Positions 37,903-50,200 of a DNA stretch of 64,000 bases are shown piece by piece. This DNA is from Branchinecta lynchi (lineage: Eukaryota > Arthropoda > Branchiopoda > Anostraca > Branchinectidae). The translations under genes were made by a program, and so were the position numbers. The stretch spans positions 22,090,030-22,154,029 of the forward strand of contig JAKZAP010000016.1 in NCBI GenBank assembly GCA_023053575.1, written 5' to 3'. How positions within the stretch are numbered: the stretch's first letter is position 1; each line of letters starts with the position of its first letter. The notes under the pieces were generated by a model. That model was given only the letters and a program-made list of their open reading frames with translations, made no database searches and was not told the origin of the DNA.

Positions 37903-38093
37903 ATCCCCTAGTCAAAGACTGGCCGCTCGTCAGTAACCACTACTACAACTGCCTGCTCGTCTCAACGTATGTCATATTCGTCAAGTACGTCGGACCATGG
38001 CTTATGCGAAATCGAAAACCGTATGACCTGAAATCAATAATCCAGATCTACAACGTCGTTCAAGTATACGCAAATGCATACATCCTCTACCAT
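37903..38093 (+). CDS. ELOVL fatty-acid elongase, internal coding exon
   Basis: Encodes the N-terminal membrane part of a very-long-chain fatty-acid elongase, beginning with the family phrase DPLVKDWPLVSNHYY and continuing through VKYVGPWLMRNRKPYDLK (between the first two membrane spans) and IYNVVQVYANAYILYH. The acceptor is CATCCTACAG before 37903. The exon begins with the last two bases of a codon and ends in phase 0 at CAT/GTGAGT. The preceding coding exon (~20-25 residues with the start methionine) was not found in the window. The next exon is 39043-39603. Confidence 0.88.
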
Positions 38094-39042
38094 GTGAGTC
38101 ACCCAGTTCTTATAATTATAGTTGTTTGTGATCGGCGATCGCCTGTCATAGCTCAAAGGAGATAATTCGGAAGTATTCTCGTATTTGCGATTTCTAGATC
38201 ATCGACTTTCATCTCAGTATCTCAACCACTGGAACCATACACTGTAAAAAAAAAACTTGTTTTCCGACAATTTTTTTCTCCTTCTGAAGAGGACCCTTGC
38301 CAAGAAGGGCCGAAATATCTAATAAAAATCAGCTGACGTATCCGTCTTGCACTATCAAATATCATATCGTACACTGTTAAAAAAAATCTTGCAGTATTTG
38401 CTACGGGGATTAATCTTGTCTTTACTAAGATAATCTTTTTTTCTAATTCGGATTAAGCTTATCTCACTAGGTATAAGGAATTCGTCTCAGTACTGTAGAG
38501 ATAAGATTAATCCCAGTAGCAAATACTGCAGTTAATTTAATCCTTATGGTGGGTTTACACACTGCGTAAAATCCGAGCGTATTTTGAAATTCGAGCGTAT
38601 TTTACGCACGTTTTGAGCTTGAAAACATTTCTAGCAATACGGACGTATTAGAGAAATCAGTCCGTTCTGTATTTAATTACGTCCGTATTGCTAGAATTCT
38701 TTTTTGCTGGTGTTTGTGCAATGTAAAATGAACTAAAAAACAACCAGAATTATCAAAACCAAAATTGAAGTGGATCCAGACTTATTTTGTCAACCGTATG
38801 TTTTTTTTTAGAACAAGATCCATTTTGAAAGCATTTCTGGTGTTCTCATTGTTTTCCGGACGCGGAGTGACTCCCTCTATTCTCGCCGTTCCCTTTCGAT
38901 TCCCCGAGGAATCTTCGGGAATTGCGAGAATACACCTAATGCTTCAGCTGACTTGTTCGTTATGTGTCGCCAATCCCTGTGTGATCCTTGTGATCCAACA
39001 AGGGAAAAGGCCAGCACTTGATCTGATGCTTCTTTTTTTCAG
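38094..39042 (+). other. ELOVL intron with MITE remnants
   Basis: GTGAGT donor, TTCTTTTTTTCAG acceptor, 949 bp. It holds the right half of an ACGTCAGC-type MITE (about 38283-38345) and a hairpin MITE at about 38389-38531 whose arms (GCAGTATTTGCTAC, mirrored) enclose GATAATC/GATTAAGC motifs. Confidence 0.8.
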
Positions 39043-39603
39043 CTCGTGAACTTCATCATCGTTGATGGCTTCGATTTTCGTTGCCAGCCTGTCGACTTCT
39101 CCCCGAAAGCTCTCAGAATCGGTCGTATTTCCTGGATTTACTACATGCTCAAGTATACCGAATTCCTTGACACCATATTCTTCGTTCTGAGGAAGAAAAA
39201 CGAGCAGATTTCCGCCCTCCATGTTCTCCACCACGCTGGCATGCCGATCTTCATCGGGTTCTGCATCGGCCTTTCCCCTAACGGCCACAGTTGCGTCGTT
39301 CTTGGTCTCTGTAACACCTTCGTCCACGTCGTCATGTATGCCTACTACTTCTTGGCGGCACTAGGGCCATCTGTGAGCAAGTACCTCTGGTGGAAGAAAT
39401 ATTTAACGATTATGCAGCTGATCCAGTTCGCCATTATCTTTTTTCATTCCCTGCAGATCTTCTACAATGGTTGTGACTACCCGAAGGTCATAGCTGGTAT
39501 TTGTGTTGGATCTTCCTCTGTAATGTTTATTATGTTTTCACAGTTTTATGTCCATTCATACTTGAGAGATAGAAAACAGGCAGCAAAAGGTAAAGTCAAG
39601 TGA
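39043..39603 (+). CDS. ELOVL fatty-acid elongase, terminal coding exon
   Basis: Catalytic and C-terminal part of the condensing enzyme that lengthens long-chain acyl-CoA with malonyl-CoA in the ER. It opens in phase 0 with LVNFIIVDGFDFRCQPVDFS. Family motifs: KYTEFLDTIFFVLRKK, the catalytic histidine box HVLHH, NTFVHVVMYAYYFLAALGP, then LWWKKYLTIMQLIQF and GCDYPK. Several hydrophobic membrane spans follow each other. The C-terminus KGKVK fits a KxKxx ER-retrieval signal. With the previous exon about 250 residues are present, against 270-330 in complete ELOVLs. The wording (GCDYPK, YLWWKKYLT) resembles arthropod ELOVL1/7/4-group members. No stops or missing catalytic residues; a functional gene. 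Confidence 0.95.
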   Translation, partial: LVNFIIVDGFDFRCQPVDFSPKALRIGRISWIYYMLKYTEFLDTIFFVLRKKNEQISALHVLHHAGMPIFIGFCIGLSPNGHSCVVLGLCNTFVHVVMYAYYFLAALGPSVSKYLWWKKYLTIMQLIQFAIIFFHSLQIFYNGCDYPKVIAGICVGSSSVMFIMFSQFYVHSYLRDRKQAAKGKVK

Positions 39604-40391
39604 ATGCGCAACCGGTGACCAATGGGCGGTTTGACCTACGCTTTAACCTGGTCAACTTTTGAAATACATCCCAGTGATTTTGTTACTGAGTGCGTCATAT
39701 TACTGTAGAAGTGACATGTGCCATTTTATAACTCTTCTTTATTATATTTATGAAACGTTAACTGCCGTTATATTGTAGCCACTGGCCTCGCCTGTTTTCT
39801 ATTGTCTGCTGTGCATTTGGCAAATGAAATAGCGTGAGGGCCCTGCTATTTGGTTGTGAAGCTAACACGAAGATTGCAAAGCCGCGGCATCGTAGTTACC
39901 ACAAAGGTTATATGGCGGTCACGCACAAACAGTCCTGAAAATGAACGTGATAAAAAAAAAAAAAAAAACAGTGACACAGAGCAAGAACAAATAACGAGAT
40001 AGAACTGCTATGGCCCAATCTCGGTCATACAAACATGCTTAGTCGAGAAAATACGGCCGACTCCCGACGCAAATGAGCGGAGGTTACTAGCTCCGCGCCA
40101 AATCACGTTTCATTACCTCTACAAAAAGCTGTGTCGCTGAAGAAGAAATCTAGCAGTCAAAGCTGATTGGTTCTATGTACGCGCTCCAGAGCGGATACGC
40201 GCGCGGAGTACGCCTTCTGCTAGGCTCCTTCAATATTTCTTGTGCGATAAGCAACGGTGAAGACGGAAGAGGAGTAATTGGGTATCAGCATCTACAGTAA
40301 ATACCTCTAGTTCTGCTCAGTTTTGTCAGGATTTTCATAGTCGCTGCAAGCGATTAAAGACATAAGTTCTATCTCGTATTTGTTCTTGTAT
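39604..40391. other. ELOVL 3' UTR and downstream
   Basis: Presumed 3' UTR; no clear AATAAA near the stop. An A tract at about 39951-39968. No other gene seen. Confidence 0.4.
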
Positions 40392-40945
40392 AGAGATTAC
40401 ACCCTACCCGATGAACACGGATATTGCTACATCATCAACACGGGATCATAACAAAAAAATTTAACATTGGGAGGTATAGGACTTTTAACTTTGAAATTAA
40501 ATTATCGGCGTTTTATCATCATTCTGAGCCAGGGGCTTGCTGAAAGTGTTAATTGGGCTTTCCTTAACCGTATAATTCTATTTTTGCAAAAGAGTCTCCA
40601 TGGAAGTAACAGATTGAAGGCTTCAAAGTTTGAACACAAAAACAGAGTCTCGAATCCTATTGGTCGGCAATGACGCGGGTGTCAAAATGTGTCATAGTCG
40701 ACCAAAAGGACGAGACTCCGTCTTTGTTTATAAACTTTGACGCCTTCAAACTCTTACTTCCATGGAAACTCTTTTGCAAAAATAGAATTCATACACGGTC
40801 AAGGAATAGCCCAATTAACATTCCAGCAAGTCCCTGGCTGAGAATGACGATAACACGCCGATAATTTAATTTTAAAGTTGAAAGTCCTATGCTTCCTAAT
40901 GCTAATATTTTCGTTACGGAACGGGTATGGTGTAATCTCTCTATA
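40392..40945. mobile_element. large foldback element (~550 bp)
   Basis: Nearly full-length palindrome with arms of ~230-260 bp. GAGATTACACCCTACCCG on the left pairs with CGGGTATGGTGTAATCTC on the right; inner paired blocks include CTCCATGGAAGTAA / TTACTTCCATGGAAAC. TATA lies at both edges. No ORF is conserved between the arms. Confidence 0.8.
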
Positions 40946-40946
40946 G

Positions 40947-41232
40947 AGAGCGTGTTCCACCCTTCTACAAATAGTAACTATTAGTTACTATTTCCGTTCC
41001 AACCTCACCAAAAGTTACTACGCTGACCGTTCCAACCTTCTCAAAATAGTAACTACTTGCTTACCACGCTCGGGAGCGTAGTAACTACGCATCTCTGTAA
41101 CGTGACTAGTCGGATTCGCCCGTGGCAGGATATTCTGCTGGAAAATAGAAAAGTCGTTCCAGCCGTGACGGCAAAAAGCCAGAATTCGTCACGTCAGGCG
41201 TAGTAACTACGGTAAGTAGGATGGAACAAGGT
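40947..41232. mobile_element. GTTCCACCC-type MITE, uninterrupted copy
   Basis: Reference empty-site copy for 35612-36219: AGAGCGTGTTCCACCCTTCT to TAAGTAGGATGGAACAAGGT, with a single TTCCAGCC near 41161. Confidence 0.75.
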
Positions 41233-41448
41233 CAGAGTGGCTTCCCTTTTCAATGGAACAAACATCGCACAGTCACCTGTAGAGCTGGTCTCGGTCCAGC
41301 GCGTCCGAGGCACGCTCATGAGTCACGATGAGTACGGGTCCTGGACTAAGTCCGTCCAGACAAGACCAGACTGGCACTTAGAGATTTTTCTCAGAACCGA
41401 GTCACTCCCCGATTCTTAACAATATGTCTTTCTTTTTTAAATATCGAT

Positions 41449-41688
41449 ACCCGGTTATCAAAAGGTCGTATTTTCAGTTTTAGGGCAAACAAGGAGACAC
41501 CCCAGTGGTTAGATTCTACGCTCAAAAACTACGCGTCTCCACGTTCTTGTCAACAATATCCGACGATCTGAGAGCCATCTAGAGCCTCTGATCAAAAAGA
41601 TTTAACACGAGAGAGGTTGCATCTACCGATCAAAATTTGTGTCTCATGTAAAACTGACAAATGTGGCGATACGACCTTTTGATAACCC
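41449..41688. mobile_element. MITE with GGTTATCAAAAGGTCGTAT termini
   Basis: ~20-bp inverted ends (CCGGTTATCAAAAGGTCGTA and its mirror ending GATAACCCAG). 240 bp, no coding. Confidence 0.7.
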
Positions 41689-42169
41689 AGTAGCGAGATA
41701 ACTAGAATATTTCTATATAGAATATATGTCGCTTTGGTTATCTGTTTACTTGGTCCCTCAAAGACGTCCGAATGATTTTAAATTTGCTGGGCCGTTTTGT
41801 TTATTCCGATTCTTGAGACGACGAGACGAGCTGGCTCCGACACCTGCTCAATAAGCGACAAGACAAAAGGTAAAAAAAGGGGCCTCGAAGCGAGTCCAGG
41901 CCTAACTCCAGGAGCTCTGAATATTTATAAAGCTATCAGTCTGCCACATCTTCCTTCAAGAGAAGACTAGTAAGTTTTATACTGGAACCTGCTTAATCGA
42001 GCGGCTAGTAAACAAACAAAAATCACTATCCTTGTTGCACGTTGCACCACAAACTAGTAGATTGCTCTTTTTTCTGCATTATTTTGTGATGTAAAAAAAC
42101 TCTTGTGTTTTCTATGTTATTACGAGGATTATATTTCTTTTGTATTATTGTCTAGTAGTCGAGCTTGTC
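41689..42169. other. intergenic, nothing recognised
   Basis: No gene or shared repeat identified. Confidence 0.35.
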
Positions 42170-42545
42170 TCCCATTTGGGCAAGTCCTTACCTTAGACCT
42201 TAGTTCCTCCAGAGCCATCAGTGGCGCATAGGGCGTCGATAAAGCCTCTCCATTCATCCCGCATTGATGCCGCAGTGGTGACGTCTTCCCATTCAGGTAC
42301 TAGCAAGGTACCAGCCGTCTTCAGATCTCGGTCATATGGTCACTTCAATGTGTTTTTGGGGCGGCCTCGCTTTCTTCTCCCGTCTGGCTTCCACTCGTAG
42401 GTTGTTCGAGGGAGGCGGTTCTCATCCATGCGAAGGACATGTCCGAGGTATGACCACCGTCTTCTTTTCAGCAGCTCGGTGACAGACGGCTGACCTGTTT
42501 TCCAGCGTATTTCTGCATTGGTAACTTTTTGTGGGCAAGTCGCAG
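42170..42545 (-). pseudogene. RTE-like LINE endonuclease-reverse transcriptase C-terminal fragment
   Basis: The minus strand reads NAEIRWKTGQPSVTELLKRR, RWSYLGHVLRMDENRLPR, GRRKRGRPKNT, then, across a frameshift, RDLKTAGT..., EWEDVTTAASMRDEWRGF, the standard C-terminal tail of RTE-clade proteins. Only the tail remains. The joined upstream 30 codons of the open frame (to 42681) are not LINE-like. Confidence 0.75.
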
Positions 42546-44277
42546 TAGTGATATACAATGATTTTTCTTTCGAAAATAAAACTTGGAAAACTTGACAACC
42601 AGGGGTAAGAAAGTCTACAAATTCGTCGTAAAAGTCCGTCGCATCGGTCCCCATCCGATGGGCATTTCGTCTCACGGTCATTTCGTCTCAGGGATAACTT
42701 GCCATAACTAAATACAATTCATCACAGATCAAACGCTTAAATGTTAAGCGAGAGAAGGGTGTTACTTTTTGCTTCAGATGGTCAGCTCGGCAGGAATTCC
42801 ATTCCAAGATCTGAAATCATATCATATATTGCCATATTCGATGTTATCCGGGTTATGTCTTAATTTCCTTCTAGCCTACCTGTAAATGCAGTTTCGACTA
42901 ATCCCACTAAATTCCCTGCCAGACCATTGCAGATACAAGTCAGTCGGCTATCAAACCAGTCGGACACCAGTTTCCACAGTTACCCTAGGTTCACACAGAG
43001 CAAATCGCGGCGATGAACGAGATTTTTCAATCGCAGCGATAGAAGATTTTTATCGCCTGGATGTTCACACTGAATTTTCGTCGGCAACAGAACTGAATGC
43101 GAAAAATTTGAAAAAAAATCCCTTTTCTTGCTTTTCATACAAAATGGGGTAGAACTGAACAGCAATAACTAATTTATCTAAAAGTGAATCATCAAAAGGG
43201 TCGTCCATTTTACTGTTGCGTGCATAAAATCGCACTGTCGCCCGATTAAAGTTGAATTTTCACAACATTGAAAATCGCCCGACGAAGCAATAGAAATCGC
43301 CGATTTTGGCGGCGAAAATCTCGGCGATGGCCGATATCGACTCAGCGTGAACGTCTGTGAGCGCCGGTGAGTTTTGGACTTAGTCATATAGAATATTACC
43401 CACAGTGCAGTCGAGCAAGCAAGCGTGCCATCTATCCCCTCAGAAAGTAAGCCCTAGTTCAGTGATCGGCAGCTAGACTTCTCTTTCGGTGTCGTTCGGA
43501 ACAATTTGTATGGTACTGTTGTTTTGTTAGTAGGGGAAACAGCAGATCATATAGCGCCCACGGATACAGCGGCGGGATAGGGGTGGCCCGAAGGGGGGGG
43601 GAGAAGTGGGTGATTCCCCCCCCCTGCCTTTAGCTAAGTCGTATCAGTTGTTTACTTCGGCCTCGCCGAGGTCCCTGGCATTCATTTTAATAAAAAAAAA
43701 ATCCGAGTCGTTTAAAGAAAAATTGTTAATTTTGGCTCTGCACAGCTTCAGTCGTAAGCCCGTCCCTAAATGCAAGTCGAGTTGTTTAAATCAGGTTTTG
43801 TAACCCCGATAGGTCGGAGACATGATTCACGGGGGCAGCAATACGGCTACCTGTTCTACTCCCATGTGATCTTTATCAGCCTCACTTAGATCTTTCAGAT
43901 TTTAGCCTGTCAAAATTACAATAGGTTAGTTGTTAAAGTGAAGGCTGACTGGATAACATTGATATATCTTATAGACCAAAAGCGAGAGACAAGGTTATGT
44001 GCTTGATTGTTGGCCAACCTTTGACTATAAGTGAAAAAGAAGGAATATAATTTTTTAAACATAATCGAAAAGCCATCAGAACTCAAATGACAGGAGACCC
44101 GCGAAACAAGTGTGACCAGGGAAAAATGTCGATTACAGAGTGAGGTTGAGGTGTGAACAACGATGGAAAAGGACAAGGAAGACTTCAATATACACCGGAA
44201 ATTCGTTTCCCAGGACAGGAGGGGTTCTACACACGCTGGGAAGGCTGATTTTAGTCGGGAGGTACATTTTTGGCCTC
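42546..44277. other. intergenic with repeat-rich patch
   Basis: About 42985-43380 is dense in ATCGC/GCGAT words in both orientations (probable decayed MITE; CCTAGGTTCACACAGAGC on the left, GTGAACGTCTGTG on the right). G/C tracts near 43590-43622. No gene. Confidence 0.4.
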
Positions 44278-44285
44278 TATGCTAG

Positions 44286-44545
44286 CAGAGGCCAAAATGT
44301 TTGGTAGGGGAGCAAGGTATTTACCGACTGGATGTTCATTTTAACCGACTTTTTCTGCAGAAAAACGACTGTGTTGACGAGAAATCACTGATATTAAGGA
44401 AATCAACAAGAAAAATCGACTTACGAAAAACCGATTGTTTTGAAGAAAAATTGACTGTTTCCCAAAAATCGCGGCGCTTCAGCTATTTCTTACCGACAAC
44501 CTTAGGGGGGCACCCCCCCCCCCCCTCCCACACGTGACGCCCCTG
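44286..44545. mobile_element. ACCGACTG-type hAT MITE
   Basis: CAGAGGCCAAAATGTTTGG at the start and GTGACGCCCCTG at the end. Target duplication TATGCTAG / TATACTAG (7/8). Confidence 0.8.
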
Positions 44546-44553
44546 TATACTAG

Positions 44554-45088
44554 TGTTAAAGCACATCTGAAAAGTGTTCTCAAAATTCAGGACACTCATC
44601 CAATTCAAAATAGTGTCTTTTCTGTTTAAGTTATCCTAAAAGCGAATTTCTCCTTCTTCTTTTGCTGTGTATATCATTTTCTGTCGCGTATTGGGACTCA
44701 GACCTAATTTCGTGGTAAGGTCGCAGATGAAGATTGAGGCAGATATGTTAATGTATCGGGGTTTGTTTTTACACAAAGAATCAAATTCTGCAAACCAGTT
44801 TTAAGTTGCAATTTTTCATATGGAGCTCACTGTAGCTTTACCTGCCTTATTTTTTGTCATGACAAATAAAACGGTACACGGTACTTTCATTATGAAACAA
44901 AAGTACATAAAACTACACCTGGAAAAAAAAATGCAACTCAAGTCTCGTCGGCAAACCGGCGTCTTTGTCTATCTGTAAACTCTTGTCGGGCGAAGACTAA
45001 AAGTTTGTTACTTCCGCAAATCCGAATATTTTTTAAATGCACTGGCAAGCCTGTTTTCCTCATTTAGTTTCTGAGGAAGTTTGTTTTT
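44554..45088. other. intergenic, nothing recognised
   Basis: No gene or known repeat. Confidence 0.35.
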
Positions 45089-46316
45089 GGGATCCCAAAA
45101 CGTAAGTGGTGGGATACCTATGACATCGCAAAAGTTGTACGTCTGTCTGTCCGTCCGTCTGTGCGCACTATAACTCTCGAAGGGAATGAGATATTTTGAT
45201 GAAACTTGGTGTGAGGATTCTTTGGATCAAGAGTAAGGTCAAGTTCGTAGATGGGCTATGTAGCTCTACATTTAGGGGTGGGGGAGGGGTTTTAAATTAA
45301 GGGGCAAATGAAATATTTTCAAACAGATAATGTGATAGTCGATTATGGGGTAAGAACACATGTTGAACACGATGGTGAAAGCCATTTTATCATCGAAAAA
45401 GTAGTTCGCCCGGAATCCGGCTAAAACCGGAAAGTTTTGTTAAAAGTAAAAGTTTTATTTGAAGTTGATTAGATGTTTGATTTAGGGGTAAGAAGATATG
45501 CTAAACACGATGGTGAAAACCGTTTTTTCGCCGGACAAGTAATTAGCCCGGAATCCGGCCAAAACCGGAAAGTCTGTTAAAAGTAAAAGTATTATTTGAA
45601 GTTGATTAGATGTTCGATTTAGGGGTAGAAAGCCATGCTGAACACAGTGGTGAAAACCATTTTCTCGCCGACAAGTAGTTCGCCCGGAATCCGGCCAAAA
45701 CCGGAAAGTTTGTTAAAAGTAAAAGTTTTATTTGGAGTTGATTAGATGTTCGATTTAGAGGTAAGAAGACATGCTGAACACTTATGTGAAAACAATTTTT
45801 TACCCAGACAAGTAGTTCGCCGGAATCCAGCCAAAACCGGAAATTGTTAAAAGTTAGAGTTTTCTTTGTAGTTGATTAGATATTCGATTTAGGGGTAAAG
45901 AGATGGTGAATCCGAGTATGACAATTATTTTTTACCCGGACTTATAGTTCGACGGAATCCGGCTGGAGCCGGAAAATTTGTTATAAGCTTTTTATTTGAA
46001 GTTGATTAGATGTTCAATATTGGGGAAAGAAGATACGCTGAGTTCGTTTTTGAGCTTTCTTTTTTCGCCGGAAAAGTAGTTCCAGAATTCGGCCGAAACC
46101 GGGAAATTGGCAGAAGTGGCAGAAAGTTTTCGTCAACACGGAGATGACTTATAGGGGTAAACACACATGCTGATTCAATACCTGAACTGATTCAATCAGA
46201 TGATTAATCTGTTTTTGAATTTTAATAGTAAAAATGTTCAAGGAGTCTGGCGAAGACTGGATCTGGCGAAGACAAGACCGAATTGTCTGGATCAAATATT
46301 GAATTTTTGGGATCCC
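45089..46316. repeat. GGGATCCC-bounded repeat family, copy B
   Basis: Both ends TTTTTGGGATCCCA. After a leader with GTCCGTCTGTGCGCACTATA come five to six tandem units of ~130-140 bp, each with TTCGCCCGGAATCCGGC, AAACCGGAAA, GTTGATTAGATGTTCGAT and AGGGGTAAGAAG. A better preserved copy than 4476-6065. Confidence 0.8.
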
Positions 46317-47499
46317 ATCGAGACCTTTGGTCTTGTTTAAGTGGAAATTACTTTTTACGATATTAGTTCGGAACGGATCTACTTTGTTTTTGATGGCCAC
46401 TACTTTGTCACTTTTTTCGATGGACAGAGTCGTGATTTTCTCCTCGGCGTTTACGTCGGTAAATCCCGATTCTTTTGTTGTTTAATGCACTGGCGAACCT
46501 GTTTTCCTCGTTTTATTTCTGAATAACCGTGTCTTTAACCTGAAACTTACTTTTTTTGCTATTAATTGGGAACAAATCTACTTTATGTCTACTGTGTTTT
46601 CTGTTTCCACTTTTTTTTTCAGTTTTATCGACGGATATATTTGTGACTTCATAGCTATTTTTTCATTTCAATGAGATCACAAAAAGATTCTCTGCTTCTC
46701 GGCGTTTCACAAAATTTCGTCTGTGGCGTATTTCGTAGTATTTTCTATTCAGAGGAACGGTGTGTCATTTACTTGGCAATTTGGCTTGGAATTTTTTAGC
46801 TGAGGCTATGACTGTATGTATACACAAATTTTGATTTCAGCTGATGCATTGCAGCTAGTTTTACACCGGCTCTGTTATTTGTTGGTGGGGAATGTGCCTG
46901 CCGCGTAGTTGCAACTGTTCATTGTTGTCGGTTATGTGCGAGTCGTACGTTACGATCCAAGTAGTCGTTCAAATGAGGGGTCTCAACCCCCCTGGCCTGA
47001 GTGCTTCGGGCCACCCTTGCGGCGGAAACGGGTATTAATATAAGTATAGCAAGATAGAGTCCGACCACACTGACGAAATTTCTTCCTCTATCCGTTGAAA
47101 GCTTTTCAAAAAAAAAGAAAACACGAGCTCTAATCTCGTATGGCACTTGCAAGGGTAGGCTAGGTATCATTTATATCAGCTATGATTCATTCGGTAAAGG
47201 GCATGGAGGGAAGGAAGAGTCATAGTATCCAACTCCGACTCAATTCACCAAAGCATATGGTACTCCTGTGTACCAAGTTCCGTCCAGGTATCCCCACCCT
47301 GAGAGAGTCACAAGACTCCCATTTCCTGTCCTCTTCGAGTTGGACAGCACTATTTTGGACTGCGCGGGTAAGACACGCACTTCAGGGTAGCTAAGAGTTT
47401 ATTTGTAAGCAATCCCTTGAGAAAATAATCATGGGACCTTTGGGGTCATAAAAATGTATCAAGGGGTACGAGTATCGAGTTCTTTTGCACTCTTCGGTC
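46317..47499. other. intergenic
   Basis: No gene. CGTATGGCACTTGCAAGGG near 47138 is the same module that closes the repeat domain at 25306. Confidence 0.4.
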
Positions 47500-48460
47500 A
47501 GATTTTTCAGATTTCAGATTCAGATTTTTTTTTAATTCACAAAAAAAACACAACTACATTGTACAAAAAAACTCAACAACCCCATAAAAGACAAAAGTCC
47601 TGTGGGTGGCTGTATCTTCTAACCACCTTTTAACTTGAAATTATTCAATAAATAATGACATAAAAACTAATCTAATATATGTTCAAAGAAAGAAAAGAAA
47701 AAAAGAGGTAAAGAAAGAGAGAGAGAAAAAAAGAATATAGGAAAGAAAAATGATTTCCTCGTCACAACCTACCCACCGCCCCCCCATCTCACCTCCCCCC
47801 ACCACACCTCTTCACTCCCTACACCCCCTTCCAACAACCCCCAAAATTCAACCACCTTTTTCAATTAAAAATGTCTTCAACTTTCTTTTAAACAAAATTA
47901 AGGTACCGGCCGCTCTAATACTATCCGGGAGACCATTGCACGCTGAAACAGCGATGTTTCTAATAGCGAAACTTGACCTCGTTGAGTGTCGGATTTCGTG
48001 AACCAGATGGTCACCATTTCTGGTAGCATATTCATTGTAAAAAGAATTCTGGGAAAATGTATTCCAGAAGTACTCAGGGGACAACTTATTTAAACACTGA
48101 AATACAAAAACTGATAGCTGGTAGTCACGCTGTTGTCCAACATTCAGAACACCAAGCTTTTTATAACATGCAACAGTATTGTCACACTGGTGCAGTTCAC
48201 CGAGCACTCTCATTGCTTTGTTTTGCACTATTTGGATCCTTTTGTAATTACTTATGAAGTTACTGGCCCATACCGAGCACCCGTACCCAATATAGGGTTC
48301 AAGAATGGAGCTATATATAAGCTTCAGGGTTGACACTGGAAATGTATGTTTCAGTTTTCGGATTATCCCTAGACCTCTAGAAGCTTTCGCTGATATTATT
48401 TCACTGTGTTTCTTCCAGCTAAGATTGCAGTCGATATGGAATCCGTATTTTAAGTGGCTA
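47500..48460 (-). pseudogene. CR1-like LINE 3' end
   Basis: The minus strand from about 48450 reads GFHIDCNLSWKKHSEIISAK, GLGIIRKLKHTFPVSTLKLI, then an intact 162-codon C-terminus (47848-48336) with GYGCSVWASNFISNYKRIQI and FAIRNIAVSACNGLPDSIR, FKRKLKTFLIEK. The 3' end carries GATTTTTCAGATTTCAGATT-like repeats near 47510-47530. It is related to the copy at 37022-37862. Confidence 0.8.
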
Positions 48461-50025
48461 AGAAACTATTAGGAACACTTTTGAGGTAAACAGGATCATA
48501 GATACTTGACCCCGTCCGAACCTGAAACGGAGCATAAGGAATATGTGATCTTGCCAATGATGAAGCCCCCCTCCCACTGTACCCACAGCGACCGGATCTG
48601 ATCTTTACCTGGTAACAGAACATCTAAGACGTGGGCTCTTGTCAGATCTTTAGTATCCAGTGCCGTCTTTACCCTTAGGAAGGTTAGGCCTGTGCTGGGG
48701 GGGGGGGGGGGCAGGGGAAACGAGAGGACAAGCGGCCGGTGTAAATTGCTGAGAAACCAGGCTACGGTTGCTAGCCGTGTTGCCTTGTTCATTACCATCC
48801 AGGATCCAGGTGTAACCAACACGTTGCACCGCCGTTCACGTTAACGAAATATGCTCAGATTTGAACAGTGTGACTCGACCCAGAATCCTGTGTGCTAATG
48901 TGCTGGCGCTTTCACAATTTTGATTCATGAAAAGGGTCCAAAACCTATAGATGACCTAGGGTCCACCAACAGACAGTAAAAGACGGCACTGTTAGTATCC
49001 ATCGGAATCGGATTACGTGTTCCGGCGTTGCCCATATCTAAACATTTTTGTGACCCCTTTGACTTCCCCACAGTGTCGGGATCCGGTCTGGTTCTAAGAA
49101 TGGGGTATCTAGGGCTTATAACTTTTCTTCCCACCAAGTCCCATCCCGATCGCTCTGTTTAAGCGTGCCTTGAGATCACCTGCACCCCATCCAGTACCCC
49201 TCATAGTCCTGTCCGCAGCTGAAACGGAAGACCTGGAGCACTCGCTCTCGCTAATGATCAAGTGTCGTGCAGATCCGATAACCTGTTCAGAAGTTATGTA
49301 TGCCACAATTTCGGATTTCCTCTTCCTCCAGTCCCTGACCTCGTCCTCCACAATGGCGGTATCGGGGAAGGGACTATTATCAAGCCAACTTGGCCGGGTC
49401 CCAGATACGCCTGCCAAGTTTCATCGTCCTAGCACAGCTGAAAGAGCCTCGCAATCGACGAAATTCCCGGACACCCACCAACTCCCCAATCACTTCCCGG
49501 ATCCGGCATAGGTTCTGCAAATAATATATTTATAGGTTTTGAAAAGACTTTGTTGGTTGGTTTCACTTTCCGACTCGAAAACCCACCAGTACTTCCTGGA
49601 CCTTTCAACTCCAGCGTTTCGACAAACCTTATTTAAATGATTAGGCGGGTGATTCCTCTTGAATGAACAATACTAAATCTTGCGTACGCCCAATCACAAG
49701 CACTTGCTTCCATCTAAACTCTAGTTCATTTCCCGATCCCGGCAATGAAGTGTAATCCACGTAACATGAACGGATAATTTCTTGAAACAAACATATTAAT
49801 ATTAATAGTTTCAACGGATTCCAACGAAAACCAGAAATGCCAGACCGACACAAAATTATGGCCAGAAGTCCGAGTACAGGGAGAACACGTTCTGACTGTA
49901 CATAGGATGTCCTGTTAGAAACAACCTATTTAGAAAATGCAGATTGCCGGAAAGAAAAAAAACTTTATTTTCTACACCAAGGTAGTCGAAGCGGTCGCTT
50001 TCACAACATCCATGGGGGTAGTGAC
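48461..50025. other. intergenic; degenerate CCGGA-family repeats
   Basis: 48900-49520 repeats the AACTTGG/GGATCCGG family of 22545-25340. A G tract lies at 48697-48711. No gene. Confidence 0.45.
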
Positions 50026-50029
50026 AGTG

Positions 50030-50200
50030 GTAGTGCACACTGACTTGTGCACACGTCAGTTCGCACGAACGTCAGTTGCTCCACACCAACATTCTACAGT
50101 TCGACCACGACGTCAGTTGACACAATGCCAGGTAAGACGAACGTCAGGTAAGACGATCGTTAGTCATTACAGACGTCAGTTCGCCTGCAAAATCCTAGAC
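50030..50200. repeat. TGACGT array 4 (short)
   Basis: About eight ACGTCAGT-type units next to GTAGTGACAGTGGTAG, the same junction phrase as beside arrays 1 and 2. A decayed fragment of the large inverted-repeat element. Confidence 0.75.

Noticed and set aside
39046..39603. ELOVL as a single-exon gene starting at the ATG at 39052
   Set aside because: A good CAG acceptor lies just before 39043, the frame continues upstream of that ATG with family residues (LVNF), and a matching exon with a GTGAGT donor lies at 37903-38093.
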